A DNA stretch of 12,309 nt from JAWLDV01 sp046537975 (GTDB lineage: Bacteria > Desulfobacterota > Desulfobulbia > Desulfobulbales > SURF-16), in contig JBKHJR010000072.1 in the NCBI GenBank assembly GCA_046537975.1, positions 1 through 12,309 of the forward strand. The letters are read 5' to 3'. Below the pieces are notes generated by a model. It had not been told where the DNA came from. It was given only the letters and a program-made list of their open reading frames with translations, and searched no databases. This document shows, piece after piece, positions 5,548 to 12,309 of the stretch (its first letter is position 1; every line of letters starts with the position of its first letter). The position numbers and the translations under genes are program-made.

Positions 5548-7251
5548 ATGCCAGACCAGGAAAATAAGCCGGAAGTAAAGGATTTCATCAGGACCATCAT
5601 TGAGCAGGACCTGGCCAGCGGTAAACACAGTAATATAGTGACCCGTTTCCCCCCGGAGCCGAACGGCTATCTCCACGTCGGCCACGCCAAATCCATCTGT
5701 CTTAATTTCGGCCTGGCTTATGAGTATGGCGGCCGCTGCCATCTCCGCTTCGACGACACCAATCCGGAAAAGGAAGAGAAAATTTATGTAGACTCCATCA
5801 TGGAGGATGTCCGCTGGCTCGGTTTTGACTGGGGAGAGAATCTCTTTTTCACTTCGGACTACTTTGACGAGCTGTACAACTACGCAGTAGAGCTCATTAA
5901 AAAAGAAAAAGCCTACGTCTGCAGCCTTTCGGCCGAAGAAATCAGGGAATACCGAGGTACACTCACTGAACCGGGTAAGGAAAGTCCATATCGGGACAGG
6001 ACTGTGGAGGAAAATCTGGATCTCTTTGAAGGCATGAAAAACGGTGAATTTGCCGAAGGCAGTCACGTCCTCAGAGCCAAAATCGACATGTCCTCTCCCA
6101 ACCTCAACCTTCGGGATCCGGTACTTTACAGGATAGCCCATCACAGCCATCATCGTACCGGTAACAATTGGTGCATCTATCCCATGTACGATTACAGCCA
6201 CTGTCTCTCCGATGCCATTGAAGGAATAAGCCATTCCCTCTGTTCCCTGGAATTTGAGGATCATCGCCCTCTTTACGACTGGATTCTGGATACCCTGGAG
6301 ACCGAATGCCATCCCCAACAGATAGAGTTTGCCCGCCTTAATCTGAACTATACGATGATGAGTAAACGCAAACTGCGGCAGCTGGTGGAAGGCGGCTATG
6401 TCAAGGGCTGGGACGATCCCCGTATGCTGACCATCTCGGCTCTGAGAAGGAGGGGGTTCACCCCGGCCTCGATCAGGAATTTCTGTCATGCCGTGGGCCT
6501 GGGCAAAAAGGAAAGCAGGATCGATATGGGGGTGCTGGAGCATGCTGTCCGGGATGACCTGAATGAAACCGCCCCCCGGGCCTTGGCTGTTATCCGGCCT
6601 CTGAAAGTGGTTATTGACAATTACCCTGAAGACAAGGAAGAAGAGATGGAGGTGGCCAACCACCCCAAGAAGCCGGAAAGGGGAAAGAGAACCGTACCTT
6701 TCTGCCGGGAGATCTATATTGAACAGGGGGATTTCCTGGAAGAACCTCCCAAAAAATTCTTCCGGCTGGCACCCGGCAGGGAGGTGCGGCTCAGGGGGGC
6801 CTATCTGATCACCTGCAATGAGGTGGTCAAGGACGAATTAACCGGAGAGATCAGGGAGCTGCGTTGCAGCTACGACCCGGAAAGCCGGGGAGGATCGGCT
6901 CCAGACGGCCGCAAGGTGAAGGGGACTCTCCACTGGGTCTCGGCCCGTCACGCCCTCCAAGCTGAAGTCCGTCTATATGACCGTCTCTTTCTGTCTGAAG
7001 ATCCTGAAAAAGACGAAAAAAACCGGGAAATCGATTTCACGAGCCAGATCAATCCCTCTTCCCTGGAAGTGTTAAGCGAAGCCTATGTTGAACCCTCCCT
7101 TGCCCGACTTACTCCGGAAGATAAAGTACAGTTCGAGCGTCTGGGCTACTTCTGCCCGGACCGGGTTGATTCAAGGCCGGAGAGACTGGTATTCAACCGC
7201 ATCGTAACCCTCCGCGACACCTGGGAGAAATTAAAAAAGAAAAAGGATTAG
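5548..7251 (+). CDS. glnS: Glutaminyl-tRNA synthetase (GlnRS), class I
   Basis: GlnRS charges tRNA-Gln directly with glutamine. The protein has 567 residues, close to the 554 of E. coli GlnRS. The HIGH motif region is PPEPNGYLHVGHAKS at 35-49, with the PN pair typical of GlnRS where GluRS has SPT. LRFDDTNPEKE at 66-76 follows. The KMSKS-type loop is MMSKRKLRQLV at 270-280, followed by the GlnRS-specific GWDDPRMLTISALRRRG at 287-303. Residues from about 340 to the end form the two β-barrel anticodon-binding domains, with DLNETAPRALAVI marking their start. The ATG at 5548 has only a distant AAGG upstream. The stop TAG overlaps the fbp stop on the other strand by four bases. Bacteria that lack GlnRS use GluRS plus the GatCAB amidotransferase; finding both synthetases side by side implies the direct route operates here. 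Confidence 0.96.
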   Translation: MPDQENKPEVKDFIRTIIEQDLASGKHSNIVTRFPPEPNGYLHVGHAKSICLNFGLAYEYGGRCHLRFDDTNPEKEEKIYVDSIMEDVRWLGFDWGENLFFTSDYFDELYNYAVELIKKEKAYVCSLSAEEIREYRGTLTEPGKESPYRDRTVEENLDLFEGMKNGEFAEGSHVLRAKIDMSSPNLNLRDPVLYRIAHHSHHRTGNNWCIYPMYDYSHCLSDAIEGISHSLCSLEFEDHRPLYDWILDTLETECHPQQIEFARLNLNYTMMSKRKLRQLVEGGYVKGWDDPRMLTISALRRRGFTPASIRNFCHAVGLGKKESRIDMGVLEHAVRDDLNETAPRALAVIRPLKVVIDNYPEDKEEEMEVANHPKKPERGKRTVPFCREIYIEQGDFLEEPPKKFFRLAPGREVRLRGAYLITCNEVVKDELTGEIRELRCSYDPESRGGSAPDGRKVKGTLHWVSARHALQAEVRLYDRLFLSEDPEKDEKNREIDFTSQINPSSLEVLSEAYVEPSLARLTPEDKVQFERLGYFCPDRVDSRPERLVFNRIVTLRDTWEKLKKKKD

Positions 7252-8255
7252 GACAGCTTTTTTTCAGCCTCATCCACCTCGTTTTTACTGCCTATAATAA
7301 GGGGAACCCGCTGGTGCAGGCTTTCCGGCTCGAGATCCAGGATGTTGCGGCCGTCATCGGTGATGGCCCGGCCTCCGGCATGTTCAGCTATAAAGGCTAA
7401 AGGGGCGGCTTCATACAGGAGTCTTAATTTACCGTAAGGTTTGGCGGGATTCTTATTGTCCCGGGGATATAAGAAAATACCGCCGGCGATCAGATTACGG
7501 TGAAAATCCGCGACCAGAGAGCCCACATAGCGGGTGCTAAGGGGACGCCCTTTCTCCTTGTCTTCCACTTTCAGCGAACTCACGAAGTCCCGGACTTTTC
7601 CAGGCCAGTAAATGTGATTTCCCTCATTGACACTCAGGAACTTGCTGGTTTCCGGCAGTCTGATACCGGGATGGGAAAGATAGAATTCCCCTACACTGGG
7701 ATCAAGGGTGAAGCCGTGCACTCCGTCACCGGTAGTAAAGACCAGCATGGTACTGGAACCATAGATTATATAGCCGGCCGCTACCTGCCTGCGTCCGGGC
7801 TGGAGGAGGTCATTTTCATCACCCTGACCGGAAGTACTCCGCCGGCGGTGGATGGAAAAAATTGTGCCTATGCTGACATTGACATCAATATTGGAGGAGC
7901 CGTCCAGGGGATCAAAAGCCAGGGCGTATTTACCCTCACACCCTTCCGGGACCTGGATGGTGCCGTCATCTTCTTCAGAGGCCATTACCCCTAAATTGCC
8001 GCTTAAAGGGAGCCTCCTCTTGAAAGTGTTGTTAGCATATTCATCCAGCTTCTGAACATCTTCCCCCTGGATATTGGTTTTCCCGGACATCCCCAGAACA
8101 TCGGCCAGACCGGCCATATTGACCTCCGAAGATATCGTTTTACCGGCAACTATCAATTCATTAAGAAGGCTGGACAGCTCCCCGCTGGCCTCGGGATGAA
8201 GCTTCTGGTTATCAACTATATGGCGGGTAACGGTTATTCCAAATGGTCTCTTCAT
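7248..8255 (-). CDS. fbp: Fructose-1,6-bisphosphatase, class I
   Basis: This enzyme hydrolyses fructose 1,6-bisphosphate to fructose 6-phosphate, the committed step of gluconeogenesis and part of the Calvin cycle where present. Counting from the ATG at 8255 the protein has 335 residues, normal for class I. Visible motifs are NIQGEDVQKLDEYAN (61-75), the metal-binding SEEDD (93-97), DPLDGSSNIDVNVS (115-128) and GKLRLLYEAAPLAF (275-288) with the metal ligand E282. A GTG at 8264 is in frame, but it overlaps the GGAGG ribosome-binding site, so the ATG is preferred. The AMP-site arrangement of regulated enzymes was not checked. The gene starts 23 bases after the glycosyltransferase stop, so the two are probably co-transcribed. 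Its 3' end overlaps the convergent glnS by four bases. Confidence 0.95.
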   Translation of the reverse strand: MKRPFGITVTRHIVDNQKLHPEASGELSSLLNELIVAGKTISSEVNMAGLADVLGMSGKTNIQGEDVQKLDEYANNTFKRRLPLSGNLGVMASEEDDGTIQVPEGCEGKYALAFDPLDGSSNIDVNVSIGTIFSIHRRRSTSGQGDENDLLQPGRRQVAAGYIIYGSSTMLVFTTGDGVHGFTLDPSVGEFYLSHPGIRLPETSKFLSVNEGNHIYWPGKVRDFVSSLKVEDKEKGRPLSTRYVGSLVADFHRNLIAGGIFLYPRDNKNPAKPYGKLRLLYEAAPLAFIAEHAGGRAITDDGRNILDLEPESLHQRVPLIIGSKNEVDEAEKKLS

Positions 8256-8263
8256 TATGCTCA

Positions 8264-8268
8264 CCTCC
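8264..8268 (-). promoter_or_regulatory. Ribosome-binding site of fbp
   Basis: GGAGG on the minus strand lies 8 bases before the ATG at 8255, an ideal spacing. It overlaps the alternative GTG start at 8264, which therefore cannot be served by it. This decides the fbp start. Confidence 0.75.
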
Positions 8269-8278
8269 TCTTTCCGGG

Positions 8279-9133
8279 TTATGAACTACAGGCTATAACA
8301 CTGCCCTGTTCCGCTCTCCGACCCAGTTCCAGGTAAAAATCCCCTTCTTCCGGACGGCCGTGCTTGTGACAGCCCCTGCCGTAAATCCGGCACTTTCGGG
8401 CCAGCTCGGCACCTGCCAGACTCCGCTGCTCCTCGGATAATTTCTCAGTGGTCAGGAGTTTCAGTATACTGTTTATACGGTACTTATCCATCCCCAGCCG
8501 ATAAAGGGCCGATACTTCATCAGGCCGTCCTCCCTCCTTGAAAGTCAGGGCTTCGGCAACTTTTTTAAAAGGGAAACGGCTGCTTACCCTGAGCCAGAAA
8601 TCATAGTCCTCGCAACAGGGCAGATCTTCATCGAAAAGACCAACCATTTCAAAAAGGCGGGATTTGGCCATGACCGTGGACATACTCACCGAGCAGATTT
8701 TCAGACTGTCGGCGAAGATATTTCCCTCTGATTTACGGTGTTTTTTCTTCTGATTTAAGTACTTACCCTGACGGTACCATATCTCTTCGGTGTGGGAAAT
8801 CATAAAACCGGGGTTTGCTGTCATGACTTTAGACTGGGTTTCCAGTTTATGGGGGGCAAACCAGTCATCCGAATCCAGAAAGGCCAAGAGGGGATATCTG
8901 GCTGCCCTGATCCCGGCATTCCGGGCCGCGGCCGGTCCCTGGTTACCCTGGTATATGTACCTGACCTGACCTCCACAGCTCTGAACAAAATCATAGCTGT
9001 CATCTGTAGAGCCATCATCAACCACAATAATCTCATGATTAGCCAAGGTCTGGTCGATAACCGAATTAACCGCCTTTTCCAGAAAATTACGGCGATTATA
9101 GGTGGGAATTATGACTGATACTGGCTGAACCAT
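8279..9133 (-). CDS. Family 2 glycosyltransferase (GT-A fold)
   Basis: The 284-residue protein begins with a GT2 domain: VSVIIPTYNRRNFLEKAV at 5-22, the nucleotide-binding DDGSTDDS at 39-46, NQGPAAARNAGI at 64-75, the metal-binding DSDD at 87-90 and the probable catalytic-base segment CCEDYDFWLR at 172-181. Such enzymes transfer a sugar from a nucleotide-sugar donor, usually in cell-surface polysaccharide or protein glycosylation. The acceptor and sugar cannot be read from the sequence. No membrane segment is visible, so it should be cytoplasmic or peripheral. The C-terminal 80 residues are helical, basic and contain several Cys and His residues (CRIYGRGCHKHG). No polysaccharide cluster surrounds it; the neighbours are a lone receiver protein 45 bases upstream and fbp 23 bases downstream, possibly one transcript. 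Confidence 0.9.
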   Translation of the reverse strand: MVQPVSVIIPTYNRRNFLEKAVNSVIDQTLANHEIIVVDDGSTDDSYDFVQSCGGQVRYIYQGNQGPAAARNAGIRAARYPLLAFLDSDDWFAPHKLETQSKVMTANPGFMISHTEEIWYRQGKYLNQKKKHRKSEGNIFADSLKICSVSMSTVMAKSRLFEMVGLFDEDLPCCEDYDFWLRVSSRFPFKKVAEALTFKEGGRPDEVSALYRLGMDKYRINSILKLLTTEKLSEEQRSLAGAELARKCRIYGRGCHKHGRPEEGDFYLELGRRAEQGSVIACSS

Positions 9134-9178
9134 AAGAGTTCTACAACGGCGAAAATTGTCGGTACATCAAAACCGAAC

Positions 9179-9574
9179 TTAATTTTCCTGCCTTTCGGCA
9201 TTGAGATAATAGGATAAGACGGTGTCAGACAATTCCCCCGTCTTGAAAGGCTTCAGGATATAGCCTTGGATGCCGAGTTCAGCACAGGCCAGAATATCCT
9301 GCCTGGCATTGACTGAACTGACCATGATAACGCAGGTTGCCTGGTCTTTCAGCTTTTCCCGTATACACTGCAAGGTCTGAAAACCATTCATCCGGGGCAT
9401 CAGAATATCCATAAGCACGATGTCGGGGTGCCATTTCCCGTATTCGGTTAAAGCCTCCTCACCGTTTTCAACCACCTTGATTTCAAACAGTTTATTATGC
9501 TCAAAGGATTTTTCAAGAAGCCGCTGGGTTACTTTTCCATCTTCGGCAATCAGTACCTTAAGAATTTTGGTCAT
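9179..9574 (-). CDS. Stand-alone CheY-like response regulator receiver protein
   Basis: The protein has 131 residues and consists only of a receiver domain. The acidic pair is E11-D12, the phospho-acceptor is D56 in DIVLMDILMP (51-60), the conserved hydroxyl residue is S86 or S87 in MVSS, and the conserved lysine is K108 in ILKPF. There is no output domain, so it would signal by protein-protein contact, as CheY or single-domain relay proteins do. No histidine kinase gene is in the window, so its partner is unknown. It starts with ATG at 9574 behind a purine-rich GAGGAGAGG segment. The 163 bases upstream, to the NUDIX gene, hold no recognised gene or convincing promoter. The glycosyltransferase gene follows after 45 bases. 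Confidence 0.93.
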   Translation of the reverse strand: MTKILKVLIAEDGKVTQRLLEKSFEHNKLFEIKVVENGEEALTEYGKWHPDIVLMDILMPRMNGFQTLQCIREKLKDQATCVIMVSSVNARQDILACAELGIQGYILKPFKTGELSDTVLSYYLNAERQEN

Positions 9575-9737
9575 TTCTGTCTGCCTCTCCTCTGTGGCAT
9601 GTTATTGATATAGTTATTCCAGGTAATTACTTAAAAAATCAACCTGCCCGATTGCTTAGAAAAAAGCATAAAGGACTGGAGATAATAACTGTATAGTCCG
9701 ATCAGATTCTTCAGGTTTAATAATCATGATATGAGAG

Positions 9738-10229
9738 TCATGTCCTTTTAAAAGTACAGTCAGTCACTTCCCGGCCATGATAGCGCATATAACCGTGAAA
9801 AATGCCGGGATGATCATCAAATACATAGGGCAGAAAATAATGATCTCCGGACCACATGTCCAGTTCAGCCAGCCGATCAATTTCCTGCCAGGTCAATACG
9901 CCTTCATTATTCCGGGAAAAAGGGCTGCCCTGGAAAGAATCAATACGAAAGACAAAGCCGAACCAGTTCTCTCCCTGAGGGCCGAAGTCAGGCCAGTTTA
10001 CTGTCCCCCTTAATATAACCTCCCTGCAGTCTATACCGGCCTCTTCATTTATCTCTCTTCGCATACAGGTAAAAATATCTTCATCAGGATGCATTTTTCC
10101 ACCCAGACCGGTGAACTTGCCAAAATGATGGTCATGTCTCCTGGCATTACGGTAGACCATTAAGGTCTTTTTTCGATCCGGTGAAACCACATAACCAAGA
10201 GCTGCTATTATGGCGTGATAAGGAACCAA
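9738..10229 (-). CDS. NUDIX hydrolase, MutT/8-oxo-dGTP diphosphatase-like
   Basis: The 163-residue protein has a perfect Nudix box, G-x5-E-x7-R-E-I-x-E-E-x-G-I, at 44-66; R58, E59, E62 and E63 are the catalytic helix residues that bind Mg2+. The approach GKFTGLGGK at 37-45 resembles the nucleotide-cleaning MutT subgroup, where W/F-x-GLGGK is typical. Dephosphorylation of an oxidised nucleotide is therefore likely, but substrate cannot be assigned from the box alone. The start is TTG at 10229. A TGA codon lies immediately before it in frame, so no earlier start exists, and AGGAG lies 6 bases upstream. An ATG at 10231-10233 is out of frame. The gene is 119 bases downstream of the unknown gene and 163 bases upstream of the receiver gene. 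Confidence 0.9.
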   Translation of the reverse strand: MVPYHAIIAALGYVVSPDRKKTLMVYRNARRHDHHFGKFTGLGGKMHPDEDIFTCMRREINEEAGIDCREVILRGTVNWPDFGPQGENWFGFVFRIDSFQGSPFSRNNEGVLTWQEIDRLAELDMWSGDHYFLPYVFDDHPGIFHGYMRYHGREVTDCTFKRT

Positions 10230-10235
10230 TCATAT

Positions 10236-10240
10236 CTCCT
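10236..10240 (-). promoter_or_regulatory. Ribosome-binding site fixing the TTG start of the NUDIX gene
   Basis: AGGAG on the minus strand is 6 bases before the TTG at 10229, with the in-frame TGA between them. The combination supports a genuine TTG initiation codon. Confidence 0.6.
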
Positions 10241-10348
10241 TTTTTCTATCTTTATACTCCCGCACAAGCCGCCAAGACAATAGAATCTTTTTTATCATCG
10301 TCTTCATCCATAACCCTCTATGGCTTTGTGGAGGTAGTTTTCAGTTTT

Positions 10349-11041
10349 CTAATCAGGCAATAAAAGAGAGGTCAGAGGCAGGGCCAGGATATGGGTTCGA
10401 CCCTGTCCGGATAAAGAGTTTCCCTCTGCCACGGCAATTAAAAGCTCGTCCTGGTAATCAGCCACGGACAGATTTATCACTTCCCCGAATCCTTGATAGG
10501 AGTACCTGTGCTCCTCTCCATCCTGCAGAGACCTGGCATATACAGACCTGTCGGCCAGGTAGAGCAAATAGGGGGATTCAGACTCCTGAGTTCGGGTTAC
10601 TCCGACATTATAAACCGCTTTTTCAAGAGTTGCCACTGACCTGAAGTCTTGAGCTTCTATTTCTCTGGCAATACCTCCCTGCTTCAAACCGGACTTCTCT
10701 GAAAGGCTATCCGCTGCTTGAGCACGGAGCGGTTCAGGTTTCTCCCCTGCAGATCTCCCTGAGTTCTTCAGAAAAGAAGGATATATGGCCAGAAGTTCCC
10801 CTCCGCTCCACAGGGTCAGGTTATCCTTTCCCGCCACCAGAATTACCTGAAAAGGAAATGATCTTTTTTCAGGGAGCTGTCCTGCAGATTCTTCATAACC
10901 CTGCCAGTCAAGATGGCTGACACTCATTCTCAGAATTTTATATTCCTGGAAACCGGAACCGCTTTTATCCAGATACAGGGCCTTAATATCCCGGAAACGG
11001 ACCGCCTTGTATCCAGCCTCAACAGTGCAGTTTTTTTTCAA
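10349..11041 (-). CDS. Unrecognised protein, possibly a degenerate β-propeller-like exported protein or gene remnant
   Basis: I do not recognise the family. The 230 residues contain alternating β-rich stretches such as FQVILVAGKDNLTLWSGGEL and YLLYLADRSVYARSL. These stretches and an acidic turn, IKALYLDKSGSG, suggest repeat-built β sheet (FG-GAP-like propellers have this rhythm), but no repeat is clear. A polar low-complexity segment (about 93-125) separates two halves. The only start is TTG at 11041, with no Shine-Dalgarno sequence and no signal peptide. It is in the same frame as the FlgT-C-like ORF just upstream, from which it is separated by TAG and TAA within 12 bases. An eight-A run follows the TTG directly. 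Either it is a separate, poorly started gene or the 3' part of a broken one. The NUDIX gene follows after 119 bases. Confidence 0.5.
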   Translation of the reverse strand: MKKNCTVEAGYKAVRFRDIKALYLDKSGSGFQEYKILRMSVSHLDWQGYEESAGQLPEKRSFPFQVILVAGKDNLTLWSGGELLAIYPSFLKNSGRSAGEKPEPLRAQAADSLSEKSGLKQGGIAREIEAQDFRSVATLEKAVYNVGVTRTQESESPYLLYLADRSVYARSLQDGEEHRYSYQGFGEVINLSVADYQDELLIAVAEGNSLSGQGRTHILALPLTSLLLPD

Positions 11042-11053
11042 GGCATTTTACAT

Positions 11054-11374
11054 CTACTTCGGAAAATTATCAGACACAACTTTAACCCTGCAGACTGCCT
11101 GCGGAACAGAGTAATCACCCAGATTGGCACCGGTAGCAGGGTCTATTACCGCATCCCCGGGTGAATAAATGGTCCAGACCTCATCCTTTTTCACCTGATC
11201 CTTGCTGCCTCTATTGAGCGGGGTAGTCCCAGCCGGCCCTTTAATAATCCGGGCTTCTATCGGCGCCAGATCCTGTGTCACCTTATCCGAAAAGAGACCT
11301 TCCCCGGAAGCCGCAGAGCAGGCGGCAAACATTAATAGTACTGCCTGGAACAAACTTTTCCGGAATTACTGCAA
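11054..11374 (-). CDS. Small exported or lipoprotein-like protein with a FlgT-C-like motif; probably inactivated by a stop at codon 3
   Basis: A very strong ribosome-binding site (GAGGTGAT) on the minus strand is followed 4 bases later by TTG at 11374. The frame then reads TTG-CAG-TAA-TTC-CGG-AAA-AGT. Ignoring the TAA, the N-terminus would be MQ-x-FRKSLFQAVLLMFAACS, a good signal peptide with a possible lipobox (FAAC). The only start after the stop is TTG at 11353, which loses the positive n-region and has no Shine-Dalgarno sequence; that start gives 99 residues. The mature part contains DEVWTIYSPGDAVIDPATG and LGDYSVPQAVCRVKVVSDN. These resemble the C-terminal domain of FlgT, a flagellar outer-membrane-associated protein, from memory of the W-x-[IV]-Y-x-x-G-x-x-[IV]-D-P-x-T-G pattern. 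No flagellar gene is near. It ends with TAG at 11054-11056. Confidence 0.55.
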
Positions 11375-11408
11375 GACTATCACCTCATTAAATAATCGAG
11401 AAGAATGG

Positions 11409-11425
11409 GCCGGCAAGATCCCGGC
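11409..11425 (-). repeat. Short perfect hairpin upstream of the FlgT-C-like gene
   Basis: GCCGG and CCGGC form a 5-bp GC-only stem around a 7-base loop. It lies in the leader of the small exported-protein gene, about 25 bases before its ribosome-binding site. Function unknown. Confidence 0.35.
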
Positions 11426-11433
11426 ACGCACCT

Positions 11434-11465
11434 AAAAAACTTCAATCTGCCGCCTTTCAGGGCGG
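11434..11465 (-). terminator. Terminator-like hairpin after the β-barrel remnant
   Basis: On the minus strand CCGCC-CTGAAA-GGCGG (11465-11450) forms a 5-bp GC stem starting 4 bases after the β-barrel stop. A run of six T (11439-11434) follows after 10 bases. The gap between stem and T run is longer than usual for an intrinsic terminator. Confidence 0.4.
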
Positions 11466-11469
11466 GTGG

Positions 11470-12123
11470 TTAAAATTTAAACACCGCGCCCGCGGCCATC
11501 TGATAGACATCATCGTTGTCAGCCAATAAATCCTCGGCAAGATCATCGGAGAAGAGATAGGCCCCTTCCACCTTAAAAGTCAGATTCTTGTTCATCTTGT
11601 AAGAGTACCAGAGGTCCAGCTCATACCCAAGCTCATCATCTTCACCGCCGGTGGACAGGGTCATATCCTCGGCACTGGCCAGATAGCGGACGGCAGCCCG
11701 GATCGTGTTCCTCTGATCCAGCTTAACCTCACCTTCCAGGGCAAGGTTAATAAGACCATGGGCTAATCTGTGGGGCATATCTTCAACGTAATGATCCAGA
11801 GAGCCTGCCAGAGAGTCCTTGAAGAAAATCTGTCCCACTTTGACATCAGCATCTATGCTCTCGAAGGACTTATCATCATTATCATCCAGATCATCATCGC
11901 CGCCGTAAAGAAAGTTAAAAGAGCCCTTGGCAGAATCACTCAGCTTGGCACCTGTGGTCAGGTTGGCCAGATAAGTGGAGACATCATCTATTCCTGCCTG
12001 ATGGGCATCACCTCCCTGGTGAATCAGGTCTCCCGAGGCAAAGACCAGACCCTCCATTTCCCCGGTTACTCCCAGCCGGTACTGGTCGGCATCCGACACT
12101 GCTCTTTTTGAGGGGCTTTCTTT
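11470..12123 (-). pseudogene. Outer-membrane β-barrel (porin-like) protein, 3' remnant lacking its N-terminus
   Basis: The open frame runs from the TAA at 12124-12126 to TAA at 11470-11472; the first usable codon is GTG at 12099, giving 209 residues. The end has amphipathic β-strands (YELDLWYSYKMNKNLTFKVE, then DVYQMAAGAVFKF). The terminal Phe is the usual signal for insertion by the Bam machinery. Strands alternate with acidic Asp-rich loops (GGDDDLDDNDD). This looks like the second half of a porin or alginate-export-type barrel; the specific family is not recognised. There is no signal peptide, so it could not reach the outer membrane as it stands. In another frame, ATG at 12140 behind a GGTGAT site encodes MRPKSKKKA, a plausible signal-peptide n-region, then runs out of frame into this ORF. 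Loss of the signal peptide and N-terminal strands by an internal deletion would explain both. Confidence 0.6.
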
Positions 12124-12198
12124 TTAGATTTAGGACGCATTAAAATCACCAGAAATTGAAGGACAAAATGTAGTTTTCTTGCAATTTATAGTGATATT

Positions 12199-12226
12199 AC
12201 TTTAACAAAATTTATATAAAAATCAA
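12199..12226 (-). promoter_or_regulatory. Candidate promoter upstream of the β-barrel remnant
   Basis: On the minus strand TTGATT (12226-12221) and TAAAGT (12204-12199) are separated by 16 bases, in a markedly AT-rich stretch (about 12140-12245) unlike the coding DNA nearby. The -10 matches only four of six positions. In AT-rich DNA such matches arise easily by chance. Confidence 0.3.
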
Positions 12227-12309
12227 CAAATTAAATGTTTTTCAGGGCCGACTATGTATAACCATCACAGAAGATTGAGTTTGGATTAAAACCTGCCGGT
12301 CTTTAAACA

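Noticed and set aside
5518..6663. A 381-codon open frame antisense to glnS
   Set aside because: It mirrors glnS codons on the opposite strand, shows no domain and has no ribosome-binding site; a shadow frame.
8256..8264. GTG at 8264 as the fbp start
   Set aside because: It overlaps the GGAGG ribosome-binding site; the ATG at 8255 has ideal spacing.
9725..9742. CATGA/TCATG inverted repeat at the end of the NUDIX gene as a terminator
   Set aside because: The stem is 5 bp and AT-rich, overlaps the stop codon, and has no T run after it.
10252..10311. A 19-codon ORF on the minus strand (MDEDDDKKD...) between the unknown gene and the NUDIX gene, preceded by AGAGGG
   Set aside because: The purine stretch is only 2 bases from the ATG, the peptide has no recognisable feature, and such short ORFs are common by chance.
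11054..11056. TAG as a recoded codon (for example pyrrolysine) joining the FlgT-C-like ORF to the next
   Set aside because: A TAA follows two codons later in the same frame, so recoding TAG alone would not join the ORFs.

Overview
The window looks like ordinary chromosome from a Gram-negative bacterium. A β-barrel remnant ending in Phe, a signal-peptide-like fragment with a FlgT-C-like motif and an MscS-type channel point to a diderm. The gene set (class I fructose-1,6-bisphosphatase, adjacent GluRS and GlnRS genes, an RNase II/R-type enzyme next to era) would fit a Desulfobacterota (delta-proteobacterial) lineage. That placement is an inference from gene content only. No mobile element, CRISPR array, rRNA or tRNA gene was recognised.

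Layout. Positions 1-381 hold the 3' end of an MscS-family channel gene (+). A 216-base gap with hairpins separates it from a convergent RNB-domain ribonuclease gene (598-2586, -). A 276-base divergent intergenic region with a good sigma70-type promoter and two 7-base-periodic arrays leads to era (2863-3744, +), then gltX (3980-5458, +) and glnS (5548-7251, +). This is an information-processing block: RNA turnover, 30S assembly, and charging of tRNA-Glu and tRNA-Gln. glnS meets fbp tail to tail with a 4-base overlap. From there everything recognised is on the minus strand. Read in the direction of transcription it runs: β-barrel remnant, FlgT-C-like fragment, unknown 230-residue protein, NUDIX hydrolase, CheY-like receiver, family 2 glycosyltransferase and fbp.

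Two parts go beyond routine annotation. First, the start regions of the ribonuclease gene, era and gltX each carry an array of 7-base units ending in AAC on that gene's sense strand. For the ribonuclease gene and era the array ends 7-8 bases before the start codon and no clear Shine-Dalgarno sequence is present. More degenerate 7-base arrays lie between era and gltX and before glnS. Second, 10349-12140 looks like a decaying cell-envelope cluster: a porin-like gene missing its 5' part, a small exported-protein gene with a stop at codon 3 after a very strong ribosome-binding site, and a following ORF in the same frame behind two more stops. No new defence or metabolic system was found; the heptamer arrays are the least explained signal.
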